Notes: generated by a model from the sequence alone, not told the origin. Shown: positions 18,065 to 28,513, numbered from the stretch's first letter. The stretch is 64,000 nt of DNA from Butyrivibrio sp. WCD3002 (GCF_000424265.1 NZ_AUJO01000014.1:52662-116661); one strand, 5' to 3'. Numbers and translations: made by a program.

Positions 18065-19648
18065 TCAAGTGTAATTATCCGGAAGATCATTCTCCAAAAG
18101 AATGACCTTCTGCCTCCCCGCATCGATCTCATACATAAGATCGGTGGCTTCCTTCAGTGTCTCTTTTGAAAACAGCCTGTCCTCCGAAAATCCTGCTTCA
18201 AGAGCACCTTCCTTGATGGGTCTTGTATGATCGATACCCACCAAAATGATATAATCTGCTGCCTTTGCTGCCTGTCTTCCAAACTCGCGGTTATATTCCG
18301 CTTCCTTATCGCCAAGCTCCACCATTCCGGGGGTTACAAGGATTCTGGTATAATCCTCAAATTTAGACAGTGTATTAAGTGCCATTTTAGCACCCATTGG
18401 ATTGGAATTATAGGCATCGTCGATTATTGATACATTACCGTGCTTAATGAGTTCCTGTCTGTGAGGTGCCGGTGTTATCCTTCGAACTCCCATCTTAAGC
18501 TTGGAGAAGGGAATACCCAGGGTATGTGCCATTGCAATAGCGCCCACCACATTTGTTACATTGTGCTCACCAAGAAGCTTCATACTAAATTCAGCGCTAT
18601 CCCCATTTGGTGCTGTAACTGTGAATGTCGCACCATCAGCACTGTACTTAATATCTGTAGCTCTGTAATCGCAGCCCTCCGATACACCATAGGTAATGAC
18701 ATTTTCATGCCTCATATTGGCAGTTATGATCTCATTATCACCATTTGCAAACTTAAGTCCCTTGCTGCTCTTTTCCTGAACAGCATCAAATAGCTCGTAC
18801 TTGGTATCTATGATATTTTCGATGGAATGGAAGGTCTCAAGGTGCTGAGGTCCTATGGAGGTAAGTATTCCATCATCCGGATGAACAATATCTGTTATTT
18901 CCTTTATATCATGTACATGCCTTGCTCCCATCTCGCATATAAAAATCTCATGCATGGGCGTAAGGTTTTCTCTGATGGTTCTTACAACACCCATTGGAGT
19001 ATTGAAGCTCTCAGGTGTCATCAGTACACGGAATCCCTCAGAAAGCAGGGTCCACAGGTAATACTTTACGCTGGTCTTACCATAGCTTCCCGTTATGCCT
19101 ATGATCCTAAGCCCCGGATGTTCAGCAAGAATCCTTTGTGCATCGTGAATGAACCAGTCATTTACTTTTTTCTCGATTGGCTTATTTATTAGATTGCAAA
19201 GGGCTGTTACAAGCGGAAGCAGTCCCATATAAACAGCAACGATGCAGTAAGCACCCGCCCTGTTTCCTGCTTTATAAAGTATCGCAGCTATCACCGCAAA
19301 TATAAGGAAAACAACCGCGTATGTGGCAAAAAGTCTTTGAACCCTCTTAGTTACTACAAATTTCTTTTTGGCGGGCTTCGGAAGGTATTGGAAAACCATG
19401 AAAACCAGGAACAGCAAAGAAAGAATTCTAAGCACATTCCCCGCTTTCGCATCCGCAATTCCTGCCAGGATAGTCACCACTAAAAATCCTACATGCAGGC
19501 CATATCTTTGCGGTTTTGATCTAAGAAATCTGAAATATCCCTGAAACTGATATGAAGAAAGCTGCAGCATATGGGAATAATATCTTAGCCCAAGCACGGT
19601 TACAGCTATATATGCAATAATAAATACTACAAAAATAAATGTATTCAT
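18065..19648 (-). CDS. Membrane-anchored MurF-like Mur ligase
   Basis: Residues 1-160 hold about five hydrophobic helices, absent from ordinary MurF. A complete Mur ligase follows: P-loop ITGSYGKTSVK (about 188-198), SFNTPMGVVRTI, the EMGARHVHDI central motif, HNVTN adenine region and C-terminal DDAYNSNPMGAKMAL with VTPGMVELG. These are the MurF-type ATP-dependent ligase signatures for adding a dipeptide such as D-Ala-D-Ala to a UDP-MurNAc peptide. The end ENDLPDNYT marks a subgroup frequent in clostridia. The membrane domain suggests action on a membrane-linked or unusual acceptor. Tightly clustered with an alpha/beta hydrolase (12 bp upstream). Confidence 0.85.
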   Translation of the reverse strand: MNTFIFVVFIIAYIAVTVLGLRYYSHMLQLSSYQFQGYFRFLRSKPQRYGLHVGFLVVTILAGIADAKAGNVLRILSLLFLVFMVFQYLPKPAKKKFVVTKRVQRLFATYAVVFLIFAVIAAILYKAGNRAGAYCIVAVYMGLLPLVTALCNLINKPIEKKVNDWFIHDAQRILAEHPGLRIIGITGSYGKTSVKYYLWTLLSEGFRVLMTPESFNTPMGVVRTIRENLTPMHEIFICEMGARHVHDIKEITDIVHPDDGILTSIGPQHLETFHSIENIIDTKYELFDAVQEKSSKGLKFANGDNEIITANMRHENVITYGVSEGCDYRATDIKYSADGATFTVTAPNGDSAEFSMKLLGEHNVTNVVGAIAMAHTLGIPFSKLKMGVRRITPAPHRQELIKHGNVSIIDDAYNSNPMGAKMALNTLSKFEDYTRILVTPGMVELGDKEAEYNREFGRQAAKAADYIILVGIDHTRPIKEGALEAGFSEDRLFSKETLKEATDLMYEIDAGRQKVILLENDLPDNYT

Positions 19649-19660
19649 TCTATTTTCCTT

Positions 19661-20449
19661 TTAAAAATCCACATTTAAAAAGCTTCCGAGTATCTTGTTA
19701 AAAAGGTACTGATTATCAAGGAAAGAATAATGTCCTGCACCCTGAATAACCGCAAGCCCTGCTTCAGGCATAAGCTTTTCCATCTGCTGTCCATCCGACA
19801 AAGGTGTTGCAGTATCCTGATCACCCCAGATAAGAAGAACAGGCATTTTAAGAGCAGGCATATACTCCTGCAGATCCTCATTAACAACCTTTACAAGACT
19901 TGCTCGCATAACGGGCGATGCCGCTGCATAATCTGCAGAACCAAATTTTTTCTGGAGACTCTCAAGGGTGCCCGGAAAAGCCTTCGCAATGCCGGTATTA
20001 ACAAGAATGCTCTTATAAAATTTATAGCGCTTTGTCTTACTGCTCTGTTTCCCCGAAGGAATAGGCTTAATTCCCGCACTGTCCGTTAGAATTACTTTGG
20101 GAATCCTAAAGCCCAGTTCATCCTCCGATTTTGTTCCGATCATTTTGATGATAACTCTTCCACCCATTGAATGGCCAAGGAAAATTACTTCCTTCTCATC
20201 AGGATAGAGTTTTTTTACAAAGGCTATTACAAAATCTACGAAATCTGATACTTCCCAGGGTTCTGCAGGTTCATCACTTTTTCCAAACCCCGGCATATCC
20301 ATTCCAACTACATGATATTTCTTGGCGGCAAATTTGATCACACCATCAAAAAGATCCACGTTGGAGCCCCAGCCATGAAGCATCACAAGGAGCGGTCCCT
20401 GTCCCTCATCGCGATAATTTATTTTTAGTCCGTTTATCTCAGTATTCAT
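19661..20449 (-). CDS. Alpha/beta-fold hydrolase
   Basis: 262 residues with HGWGSNVDLFD oxyanion region, nucleophile elbow GHSMGGRV (Ser near 93), acid Asp in IWGDQDTATP and the final His in GAGHYSFLDN. All three catalytic residues are intact. No signal peptide, so probably cytosolic. Substrate cannot be inferred; its position 5 bp after a GH9-like lipoprotein and 12 bp before the MurF-like ligase suggests an envelope precursor ester or amide. Confidence 0.88.
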   Translation of the reverse strand: MNTEINGLKINYRDEGQGPLLVMLHGWGSNVDLFDGVIKFAAKKYHVVGMDMPGFGKSDEPAEPWEVSDFVDFVIAFVKKLYPDEKEVIFLGHSMGGRVIIKMIGTKSEDELGFRIPKVILTDSAGIKPIPSGKQSSKTKRYKFYKSILVNTGIAKAFPGTLESLQKKFGSADYAAASPVMRASLVKVVNEDLQEYMPALKMPVLLIWGDQDTATPLSDGQQMEKLMPEAGLAVIQGAGHYSFLDNQYLFNKILGSFLNVDF

Positions 20450-20454
20450 AAATC

Positions 20455-21993
20455 TTATTCCTTAATAACGCTAAGCATGAATATAAATTTGGCATTGAGA
20501 AGAGGCTGATTCATAATACCCATTCCTGCATCTGTATCAAGGTAGGTTCTCTCCGTATCGTCAGTTATATAATTAACCGCTTCAGGATTTCTTCCCATCA
20601 GATAATGGGCATGATTCTCAATGATTGTCGTATATTCATAATTATAAATGATATGGTCCGTAATTGTTATGGTTCTCATATCATCCAAAAGCGCTGAGTG
20701 TTCTTCGTCCGATACAAGATATGCGCTGTTCTTTGAAGCACTTGCTATTGCCGATGCTTTTTTCATAAGAAGCTTCATTATCCTGTCGCACACATCCACA
20801 TTTACCTTCTGGCTTGTGGAAATATAGGTCACTCCGCCAAGGAAAACCTCTTCATCCTCTTTGAAAAGACTGTCAAAATCGCTTCTTCCGAAATAGGAGG
20901 TCAGCACCTGCTCATAGCTTGATGCGCCTGTGGCTCTGTAAAGCTGCGCTGCCGCATGAAATCCTGCGGAACTTTCCTTAACATTTTCATTACTTACAAA
21001 AACGCTATAGGCTTTGTCTGCACACTTAAGGCAGGCTGTAGCAAAATCCGAATCAAAGCTTTGGTACTGGTAACTAAAATCTGCAAGAAGCGTGGCGAAA
21101 CAGATGGTAGCCTCCATGGTAATAGGTGTAACCTCCACCTCAGCCTGCATAAGATCCTTACTCTCGTCTCTCACGGTAAGGGCAGAGCCATAAACACCGC
21201 CTGTTCTCTCATCCTGCATCTTCATAAGCCATTCTATTTCATATTTTACCTCATCAAGAAGATCAGGAATGCCATTTCCACTTTCAGGAATACCTGTATC
21301 ATCAGTAACAGCCTTGGGATTCATCTCGTAGGCAAGAAGAAGATTCTGGGCAATTTTGCAGCCCTGAACCACATCTCTGTCAGCCTGAGAATTAAGATGC
21401 CATCCGCCGGAAACATCCATAGCTTTTGATGGATCCTCCTGCAGATGAGCCTCTGCTGTATGACAGGCCAAATGTGCATCACTTCCCGCAAACTCCTCGG
21501 AAAGATTTGTGCCGCATCTGTTCATATAATAGGTCTTGCAGGCTTTATTCCAAATATCATCATACAGGTCATTCTGAATTCTGAAGCTGAAGGAGCTTCC
21601 TATGATATCTGTGTAGATATAATAATTCCCGTCTGTTATAAGATCAGAGAAATATCCGATCTTTACATTTTCCTCACTGGAGCTTCCTGATCCCCGCATC
21701 TGACCTGTGTATTCAAGATCATCCGTATCAAGATTATAGATATAAAAAACATCCGGAAGATTCTCGCCTTTAAATACAACGGCTTTTTCCGCACCTGTTC
21801 TGTACCCGTTCTGATCAACAAGTGCGCTGGGAATCTCTGCAGGTACATCATAAACAATATTTGGAGCAGGTGTGCTTTGTATGTCAACCTGCTCTGTCTT
21901 TACTACATTTTCTATTGCAGGTGCCTTTTGCCCGCATCCGCAGGCAAATGCACCCATAATCAGCGCCATAAAAAGCGCAATTTGTTTCTTCAT
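20455..21993 (-). CDS. GH9-like lipoprotein lacking canonical catalytic motifs
   Basis: Lipoprotein signal with Cys at 18-20. Residues about 57-145 resemble the N-terminal Ig-like domain of GH9 cellulases (VDQNGYRTGAEKAVVF). The rest resembles the GH9 alpha/alpha barrel, with GGWHLNSQADRDVV, GNGIPDLLDEVKYEIEWLMKMQ, GGVYG and a late HYLMGRNP. In active GH9 enzymes GGW is followed by DAGD, whose Asp residues activate water; here it is LNSQ. The acid Glu expected before the terminal AP/QPL motif is also not seen (GMGIMNQPLLNA). It may therefore bind rather than cut glycan. It is 22 bp after the hydratase gene and 5 bp before the hydrolase. Confidence 0.78.
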   Translation of the reverse strand: MKKQIALFMALIMGAFACGCGQKAPAIENVVKTEQVDIQSTPAPNIVYDVPAEIPSALVDQNGYRTGAEKAVVFKGENLPDVFYIYNLDTDDLEYTGQMRGSGSSSEENVKIGYFSDLITDGNYYIYTDIIGSSFSFRIQNDLYDDIWNKACKTYYMNRCGTNLSEEFAGSDAHLACHTAEAHLQEDPSKAMDVSGGWHLNSQADRDVVQGCKIAQNLLLAYEMNPKAVTDDTGIPESGNGIPDLLDEVKYEIEWLMKMQDERTGGVYGSALTVRDESKDLMQAEVEVTPITMEATICFATLLADFSYQYQSFDSDFATACLKCADKAYSVFVSNENVKESSAGFHAAAQLYRATGASSYEQVLTSYFGRSDFDSLFKEDEEVFLGGVTYISTSQKVNVDVCDRIMKLLMKKASAIASASKNSAYLVSDEEHSALLDDMRTITITDHIIYNYEYTTIIENHAHYLMGRNPEAVNYITDDTERTYLDTDAGMGIMNQPLLNAKFIFMLSVIKE

Positions 21994-22015
21994 ACTATTT
22001 CACATCCTGCGCGAA

Positions 22016-24313
22016 TTATTTTTTTCCTGCGCGATTGTAATTTATCAGACATCCATCAAGGATAATCTCTCTCTCATTATCAGTAAGATCGCCAAGAGTC
22101 ATGGTGAACTCTGTAAGCTTTCCATCTGAAACAGCCACTGCCTTAATGGTATCAGCCTTGTCCTCAACAGCCTTTCTGATTCCGGGAAGGAATACATAAT
22201 CAAGGTTCTTGAAGGGAAGGTCGCCCTCTTTAATGAGAAGCGGCAGCATACCCCAGTTGATAAGGTTTGAACGATAACGCTTTGTAGCATACTCGTTAGC
22301 AATGTTAGCCCATCCGCCAAGTACCTTCTGACATGAAGCAGCCTGCTCTCTGGCAGATCCATCTCCGGGCTTAACAGCAAAAATAGTTGAGCCGATTCCG
22401 GTATTTGCTGCAGAAACATCAGGATATTTTTCCAATACAGCCTTAATTACAGCGGCAGTCTCAGGAGTCATTGCGTCAAAGGAAGCGTCCTCACGTCTCT
22501 TTAATTCCTCGGCATATACAGCCTTTGCCCTTCCAACGTATTCAGGATCCTTTCTTGAAAGAGTGAACTCAGCCAGGCCCTGAGGGTTAGATCTGTAGGA
22601 GCTGGTCTCACCTGAAGGAATAAGCTCATCAGTTGTGGTAACAGGATCATGAATCTCTGAAACGACACGGAGAAGCACATTCTCTGTAAGCTCTGTCATC
22701 TTGGGCCAATCCTTTATGTTGGGACCAAACTGAAGCTCTACGCTGTCATCTGCTTTTCCCTTTGAATCAAATACGCGGTTTGCATATATTTCCTTATCAA
22801 AATGATATGTGTATTTATTGAATTTACCGTCAAAAGCAGTAGCAGGTGTAAGAACACCCTGATTAGCTGCTGTTGCAGCGATTGACCTTGCATCCATAAG
22901 TGCAACTGATGCGATCTGTCCGCTCTGAACCTTGGAACCCTCTCTGTTGGGAAAGTTTCTGGTTGAATGGCGGATACTGAATGCATTATTTGCAGGTGTA
23001 TCTCCTGCACCAAAGCAGGGACCGCAGAATGCTGTCTTAAGGATCGCCCCTGTCTCAAGGATCTTGGCAGCAACACCGTTTTTAACTATCTCCATGAAAA
23101 TAGGTGTTGAGGCAGGATATACGCTCAAGGTAAATCTGTCATTACCTGTAAATCTGCCCTCAAGAATGTCTGCAGCAGCGCAGATGTTCTCGAAGCCACC
23201 GCCGGCACAGCCTGCTATCACACCCTGATCTACCATGAATTTGCCGTCTTTTATCTTTTCCTTAAGAGAATATTCAATCTTATCGCCAAAGCTTACCTTT
23301 GCACGCTTTTCTACATCTGCAATGATATCTGAAAGATTTGCATTGACCTCATCAATCTCATAGGTATTGCTGGGATGGAAGGGCATTGCGATCATGGGCT
23401 TGATCGTACTTAAGTCAACCTCAACAACGCCGTCATAATATGCCACATCTCCCGGCTTTAATTCTTTATACTCACCGACTCTGCCATGAGTATCATAGAA
23501 GTTCTTAACCTCATCATCTGTCTGCCAGATTGAAGAAAGGCATGTGGTTTCTGTGGTCATTACGTCGATTCCGATACGGAAATCTGCCGAAAGAGACGCA
23601 ACACCCGGACCTACGAACTCCATTACCTTATTTTTTACATAGCCGTCACCAAATACCTTACCAATGATGGCCAGCGCAACGTCCTGAGGACCAACACCGT
23701 GCATAGGCTCGCCCTTAAGATATATTGCCACTACGCCGGGCATTTTTATATCATAGGTCTGATTAAGGAGCTGCTTAACAAGCTCAGGTCCGCCCTCACC
23801 CATAGCCATGGTACCAAGGGCACCGTATCTGGTGTGAGAATCCGAACCAAGGATCATGCCACCACAGGTAGCAAGCATTTCTCGTGCAAACTGGTGAATA
23901 ACTGCCTGATGAGGAGGCACATATATTCCGCCGTATTTCTGAGCAGCGGTAAGACCATACATGTGGTCATCTTCATTTATTGTTCCGCCTACTGCACAAA
24001 GTGAGTTGTGGCAATTGGTAAGAACATAAGGAATCGGGAATTTCTCAAGCCCTGAAGCCCTGGCTGTCTGAATAATACCAACATAAGTAATATCATGGCT
24101 GGTAAGCTTGTCAAACTTTATCTCAAGCTTGTCCATACTGCCTGATGTGTTATGCTTCTCAAGAATTCCATAAGCTATAGTGTTCTTTTTTGCTGTAGCT
24201 TTATCTGTTTCTTTGCCTGTTTTTGCTGCAATCGCCGCGGCTGCATCTGCATTGTCAGGGATAAGCTCTGCTCCGCCGATCAAATATGCACCGCTGTCAT
24301 AAGTCTTAATCAT
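22016..24313 (-). CDS. Aconitase-family hydratase
   Basis: 765 residues from the ATG at 24313, chosen because AAAGGTGG precedes it and family similarity begins there. The aconitase fold is seen in [32 protein letters not shown] and [13 protein letters not shown]; these Cys residues are the likely [4Fe-4S] ligands. The C-terminal swivel domain has [12 protein letters not shown]. It could be aconitate hydratase or a related hydro-lyase; the diverged cluster motif argues for a subgroup rather than classical AcnA/AcnB. First gene of the probable operon with the GH9-like lipoprotein. Confidence 0.82.
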   Translation of the reverse strand: MIKTYDSGAYLIGGAELIPDNADAAAAIAAKTGKETDKATAKKNTIAYGILEKHNTSGSMDKLEIKFDKLTSHDITYVGIIQTARASGLEKFPIPYVLTNCHNSLCAVGGTINEDDHMYGLTAAQKYGGIYVPPHQAVIHQFAREMLATCGGMILGSDSHTRYGALGTMAMGEGGPELVKQLLNQTYDIKMPGVVAIYLKGEPMHGVGPQDVALAIIGKVFGDGYVKNKVMEFVGPGVASLSADFRIGIDVMTTETTCLSSIWQTDDEVKNFYDTHGRVGEYKELKPGDVAYYDGVVEVDLSTIKPMIAMPFHPSNTYEIDEVNANLSDIIADVEKRAKVSFGDKIEYSLKEKIKDGKFMVDQGVIAGCAGGGFENICAAADILEGRFTGNDRFTLSVYPASTPIFMEIVKNGVAAKILETGAILKTAFCGPCFGAGDTPANNAFSIRHSTRNFPNREGSKVQSGQIASVALMDARSIAATAANQGVLTPATAFDGKFNKYTYHFDKEIYANRVFDSKGKADDSVELQFGPNIKDWPKMTELTENVLLRVVSEIHDPVTTTDELIPSGETSSYRSNPQGLAEFTLSRKDPEYVGRAKAVYAEELKRREDASFDAMTPETAAVIKAVLEKYPDVSAANTGIGSTIFAVKPGDGSAREQAASCQKVLGGWANIANEYATKRYRSNLINWGMLPLLIKEGDLPFKNLDYVFLPGIRKAVEDKADTIKAVAVSDGKLTEFTMTLGDLTDNEREIILDGCLINYNRAGKK

Positions 24314-24400
24314 TCCCGTCCCACCTTTCTCTAGTAACTTTTCTCTATTATTATTCACTTTCTCCAAGGTATTATACTTTAATCTTGCATATTTGTGTAT

Positions 24401-24444
24401 AAAAAAAGGAAGCTGTACACCGAAAACCATCGGTGCACAGCCTT
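24401..24444 (-). terminator. Rho-independent terminator of glgP
   Basis: CTGTGCACCGA pairs with TCGGTGTACAG (one G-U); AAGG/CCTT extends the stem past a 3-nt bulge; seven T follow. Lies 16 nt after the glgP stop. Confidence 0.88.
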
Positions 24445-24460
24445 GTGTATCAGATTTTTT

Positions 24461-26941
24461 TCAGACTTTACTCATATCCAGTTTGTCGATGTGCCAGATC
24501 TCATCCACATACTCCTGTATTGTTCTGTCTGATGAGAACTTTCCGCAGGATGCAGTGTTAAGAATTGCCATCTTAGCCCACTTTTTCGTATCTCTGTAGG
24601 TCTCTGAAATATTTCTCTGAGCCTCTATATAGGATTCGAAATCCTTCAATATGAAGTACTGGTCAGCCTTGTTTGAATTAATAGTATTAAGAAGAGAATT
24701 AAACAGTGGTCTGAACAGTTCTCTGTCGTTTGAGAAGGTTCCATCCACAAGTCGATCCAGAGTTCTCTTTACATTAGGATCCTTGTTGTAGATATCTCCG
24801 GGATTATATCCACCGTTCTTCTCATAGGCGATTACTTCATCAGAAGTCAATCCAAAGATAAACATGTTATCTTTTCCTACTTCCTCAAGCATTTCAACGT
24901 TTGCCCCATCAAGAGTTCCAAGAGTGATGGCTCCGTTTAACATCATCTTCATATTACCGGTTCCGGATGCTTCCTTACTTGCTGTGGAAATCTGCTCTGA
25001 GATATCAGCTGCAGCAAATATAAGCTCAGCATTTGAAACCTTGTAATCCTCTATGAAAACAACCTTGATCTTGCCATTTATTGAAGGGTCGTTATTTACA
25101 ACATCAGCTACAGAATTGATAAGCTTGATTGTAAGCTTCGCTGTCTGGTAGCCGGCTGCTGCCTTCGCTCCAAAGATATAGGTCTTTGGCGTATACTCCA
25201 TATCGGGATGAGCCTTTAAAAGATCATACATATAAATAACATGCAGGATATTGAGGAACTGTCTCTTGTACTCATGAAGTCTCTTAACCTGACAGTCGAA
25301 AATTGACTTGGGATCAACATCAATTCCGTTGTGCTCCTTGATGTAAGCCGCAAGACGCTTCTTGTTAGCCAGCTTAATATCCATGAACTCCTTTTGAGCC
25401 TTCTTATCTCCTGCAATATCCTTAAGACCGGAAATCACAGAAAGATCTGTAATCCAGCTGTCACCTACATGAGCTGTTACCCAATCTGCCAGAAGCGGAT
25501 TTGCATGCATAAGGAAACGTCTCTGGGTAATGCCGTTTGTCTTGTTATTAAACTTCTCAGGATACATCTCATAGAAATCCTTAAGCTCTCTCTTCTTAAG
25601 AATTTCAGTATGCAGTCTTGCAACACCGTTAACAGAATGACCGCCAACGATGGCAAGATGAGCCATTTTAACCTGATTGTCATAAAGGATCGCCATGCTG
25701 CGAATCTTATCCTGCACATCAATGCTTGGAAGGTTCGAGTACTGACGCATGATCTGATCAACGAATCTTCTGTTGATCTCATCAACGATCTGATAAATTC
25801 TGGGAAGCAGTCTCTGGAAAAGATCGATGGGCCACTTCTCAAGAGCCTCTGCCATAATTGTGTGGTTAGTGTAGCAGCAGGTTTTCATGGTTACATCCCA
25901 CGCAGTATCCCATGGCAGATAATACTCATCCATAAGAAGTCTCATAAGCTCTGCAACCGCAACTGTGGGGTGTGTATCATTAAGCTGGAAAACAGCCTTT
26001 TCATAAAATCTGCTGATATCCTCGTGGTGACGAAGATATCTCTTGAGAGCCGTCTGAACAGAAGCAGAGATGAAGAAATACTGCTGCTTAAGTCTGAGCT
26101 CTTTTCCTGCAATGTGATTATCGTTAGGGTAAAGTACTTCGCAAAGCTGACTGGCAAGATTTTCCTGTTCAACAGCCTTCTGATAATCACCCTTATCAAA
26201 AGAATCAAGCTCAAAGCAGGTGACGGGCTCTGCATCCCATATTCTAAGGGTATCAACTACTCCGTTACCATAGCCTACAACCGGAAGGTCATAGGGAATT
26301 GCACGAACTGACTGATAACCCTCCTGGCGGAACATCGTACGTCCTCTGTCATCAACAAAGGCATTAACATAACCGCCAAATTTTACTTCCTTGGCATACT
26401 CAGGACGTCTAAGCTCGAAAGGATTGCCGTTTTCAAGCCAGTTATCCGGTACTTCTACCTGATAACCATCCTTAATTTTCTGCTTAAACATTCCATATTT
26501 ATAACGAATTCCACAACCGTAAGCCATATATCCAAGGGATGCCAGAGAATCAAGGAAGCATGCTGCAAGTCTTCCAAGACCTCCGTTACCGAGCGCCGGA
26601 TCCGGTTCCTGATCCTCAATCACATTGATATCAACACCAAGCTCATCAAGGGCTTCCTTAACGGGCTTATATGCCTGCAAATTGATCAGATTGTTTCCAA
26701 GTGCACGGCCCATCAAAAACTCCATGGACATGTAATAAACAATCTTGGGATCCTGCTCATTTGCTGCCTTCTGTGTGGACATCCAGTGATCCACTATCGC
26801 ATCCTTTATGGCGTAAGCGGATGCCTGGAAAATCTCCTGTGATGTGGCTTCTTCGATTGTTTTTCTGTAAAGAGTCTTTACATTATATAAGACACTTCGC
26901 TTGAATAGTTCCTTATCAAAAGATAGCTGTTTTTTCTTCAT
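24461..26941 (-). CDS. glgP: Glycogen/starch/alpha-glucan phosphorylase
   Basis: PLP enzyme (GT35) releasing glucose-1-phosphate from alpha-1,4-glucan. Start at 26941 has AGGAGG 7 nt upstream; the longer frame to 27004 has none. Motifs include QLNDTHP, KRLHEYKRQFLN and the PLP-lysine region EASGTGNMKMMLNGA. 826 residues is typical. Single gene, divergent from the nucleoside lipoprotein gene, with its own terminator. Confidence 0.97.
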   Translation of the reverse strand: MKKKQLSFDKELFKRSVLYNVKTLYRKTIEEATSQEIFQASAYAIKDAIVDHWMSTQKAANEQDPKIVYYMSMEFLMGRALGNNLINLQAYKPVKEALDELGVDINVIEDQEPDPALGNGGLGRLAACFLDSLASLGYMAYGCGIRYKYGMFKQKIKDGYQVEVPDNWLENGNPFELRRPEYAKEVKFGGYVNAFVDDRGRTMFRQEGYQSVRAIPYDLPVVGYGNGVVDTLRIWDAEPVTCFELDSFDKGDYQKAVEQENLASQLCEVLYPNDNHIAGKELRLKQQYFFISASVQTALKRYLRHHEDISRFYEKAVFQLNDTHPTVAVAELMRLLMDEYYLPWDTAWDVTMKTCCYTNHTIMAEALEKWPIDLFQRLLPRIYQIVDEINRRFVDQIMRQYSNLPSIDVQDKIRSMAILYDNQVKMAHLAIVGGHSVNGVARLHTEILKKRELKDFYEMYPEKFNNKTNGITQRRFLMHANPLLADWVTAHVGDSWITDLSVISGLKDIAGDKKAQKEFMDIKLANKKRLAAYIKEHNGIDVDPKSIFDCQVKRLHEYKRQFLNILHVIYMYDLLKAHPDMEYTPKTYIFGAKAAAGYQTAKLTIKLINSVADVVNNDPSINGKIKVVFIEDYKVSNAELIFAAADISEQISTASKEASGTGNMKMMLNGAITLGTLDGANVEMLEEVGKDNMFIFGLTSDEVIAYEKNGGYNPGDIYNKDPNVKRTLDRLVDGTFSNDRELFRPLFNSLLNTINSNKADQYFILKDFESYIEAQRNISETYRDTKKWAKMAILNTASCGKFSSDRTIQEYVDEIWHIDKLDMSKV

Positions 26942-27036
26942 AAACTTCCTCCTCATATTAGAAGTATGTATAGACCTTATAATTGTATCACAATTCGTCC
27001 ACATTTAGACGACATTTTATGAATAATAGTTTTGGC

Positions 27037-27065
27037 TTGTTAAAATGTGATAAAACCATTATAAT
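27037..27065 (+). promoter_or_regulatory. Consensus sigma-A promoter of the nucleoside cluster
   Basis: TTGTTA (27037-27042), 17-nt spacer, TATAAT (27060-27065), about 68 nt before the lipoprotein ATG. Strength fits the strongly biased codon use of that gene. Confidence 0.8.
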
Positions 27066-27133
27066 GAAATGGATTGCGTGAAAAGTTACGCAATAGACCA
27101 AGTAATAGCTTTATAGAAAGGGAGAAAAGCATT

Positions 27134-28321
27134 ATGAAAAAGTTACTTGCTATGATGCTTACAGCATCACTCACATTCAGCCTTGTTGCTTGTGGTGGTT
27201 CATCATCAGACAACACAGCTGAGACAGCTGCTTCAGAAGCAGCAAGCGAAGTAGTTGAAGAGGCTACAACAGAAGAGGCAACTGAGGAAGTTGCTGCAGA
27301 AGAGACAACAGAAGAGACAGCAGAGGAGACAGAGGAAGCTGCAGAGGCTACAGATGATGCAGCAGCTCTTGACGGAACAGGCTACAAGATCGGTCTTGTA
27401 ACAGACGTTGGTGGTGTTAACGACCAGTCATTCAACCAGTCAGCATGGGAAGGTCTTCAGCAGGCTCAGAAGGAGTTTGGTGTAGAGGTTAGCTACCTTG
27501 AGTCAAGCACAGACTCTGATTACGCCAGCAACATTGAGACTTTCATCGATGAAGATTACAACCTTATTATCTGCGTAGGTTACATGCTTGCAGATGCAAC
27601 AAGAGAAGCTGCTACAGCTAATCCTGATGTTAAGTTCGCAATCATTGATGATTCTTCAAACGCTGATCTTGACAACGTTACATGCCTTACCTTCAAGCAG
27701 GAGCAGGCTTCTTACCTTGTAGGTTATGTTGCAGGTCTTACAACAAAGTCAAACAACGTTGGTTTCGTTCTTGGTATGTCATCTGAGACAATGCACCTCT
27801 TTGGTTATGGTTACGCAGCAGGTGTTCTCGATGCTAACCCGGATTGCACAATCCAGCAGATGAACGCAAACAGCTTTGCTGATTCAGCTATTGGTAAGAC
27901 AGATGCTACACAGATGATCACAAACGGCGCAGACGTTATCTTCCACGCAGCAGGAAGCACAGGTCTTGGTGTTATCGAGGCTTGTCAGGAAGCTGGCGAC
28001 GGCATCTATGCTATCGGTGTTGACTCTGACCAGAACTACCTTGCACCTGATACAGTTATCACTTCAGCTATGAAGAGAGTTGACGTATCTGTTTATGATT
28101 CAGTTAAGGGTCTCCTTGAGGGTACAATCAAGGGTGGCGAAGTTGTTTACGACCTTTCAGTTGGTGGTGTAGACATCGCTCCTACAACAACTCTTCTTTC
28201 AGATGATGTTATCTCAAAGGTAGAAGACGTTAAGGCTAAGATCATCAGCGGTGAGATCAAGGTTCCTTCATCTCAGTCTGAGTTCGAGGCTACTTACGGC
28301 GACGTTTACGAGTTAGACTAA
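27134..28321 (+). CDS. BMP-family nucleoside-binding lipoprotein
   Basis: Substrate-binding protein of an ABC importer. Start at 27134 is followed by a lipoprotein signal with lipobox LVAC (C20); GGGAG lies upstream. Residues 25-75 are a Glu/Ala/Thr-rich linker to the surface. The mature domain has YKIGLVTDVGGVNDQSFNQ, GYMLADA, GFVLGMSSE and VDSDQNYLAP, matching the PnrA/TmpC/BmpA group, which binds purine nucleosides. Genes for ATPase, two permeases and nucleoside-degrading enzymes follow. Codon use is very restricted, suggesting high expression. A hairpin terminator behind it probably lowers expression of the downstream genes. Confidence 0.93.
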   Translation: MKKLLAMMLTASLTFSLVACGGSSSDNTAETAASEAASEVVEEATTEEATEEVAAEETTEETAEETEEAAEATDDAAALDGTGYKIGLVTDVGGVNDQSFNQSAWEGLQQAQKEFGVEVSYLESSTDSDYASNIETFIDEDYNLIICVGYMLADATREAATANPDVKFAIIDDSSNADLDNVTCLTFKQEQASYLVGYVAGLTTKSNNVGFVLGMSSETMHLFGYGYAAGVLDANPDCTIQQMNANSFADSAIGKTDATQMITNGADVIFHAAGSTGLGVIEACQEAGDGIYAIGVDSDQNYLAPDTVITSAMKRVDVSVYDSVKGLLEGTIKGGEVVYDLSVGGVDIAPTTTLLSDDVISKVEDVKAKIISGEIKVPSSQSEFEATYGDVYELD

Positions 28322-28373
28322 TAACTATCGAATCGTTGCCTATGGCACGTAAAGTGATATAATAATTATGAGG

Positions 28374-28413
28374 ATACCGAACCGGGGGATTATGCCTTGG
28401 TTCGGTATTTTTG
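28374..28413 (+). terminator. Intra-cluster terminator after the BMP lipoprotein gene
   Basis: ATACCGAACC pairs with GGTTCGGTAT (10 bp) around a 15-nt loop and is followed by TTTTTG. Partial read-through here would give an excess of binding protein over transporter and enzymes. Confidence 0.8.
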
Positions 28414-28513
28414 AGAATTTGTAATTATTCAGAATCAGGTTGATTTTTGAAATTCATTTACCCGGTCCTGAATAGCTATAAATTTGTATTTTTAAGGAAA
28501 TAAAGGAGGCAAC

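Noticed and set aside
25331..26311. 326-codon plus-strand frame inside glgP
   Set aside because: Exactly antisense to conserved glgP codons, no family resemblance, no promoter or ribosome site; a frame shadow.
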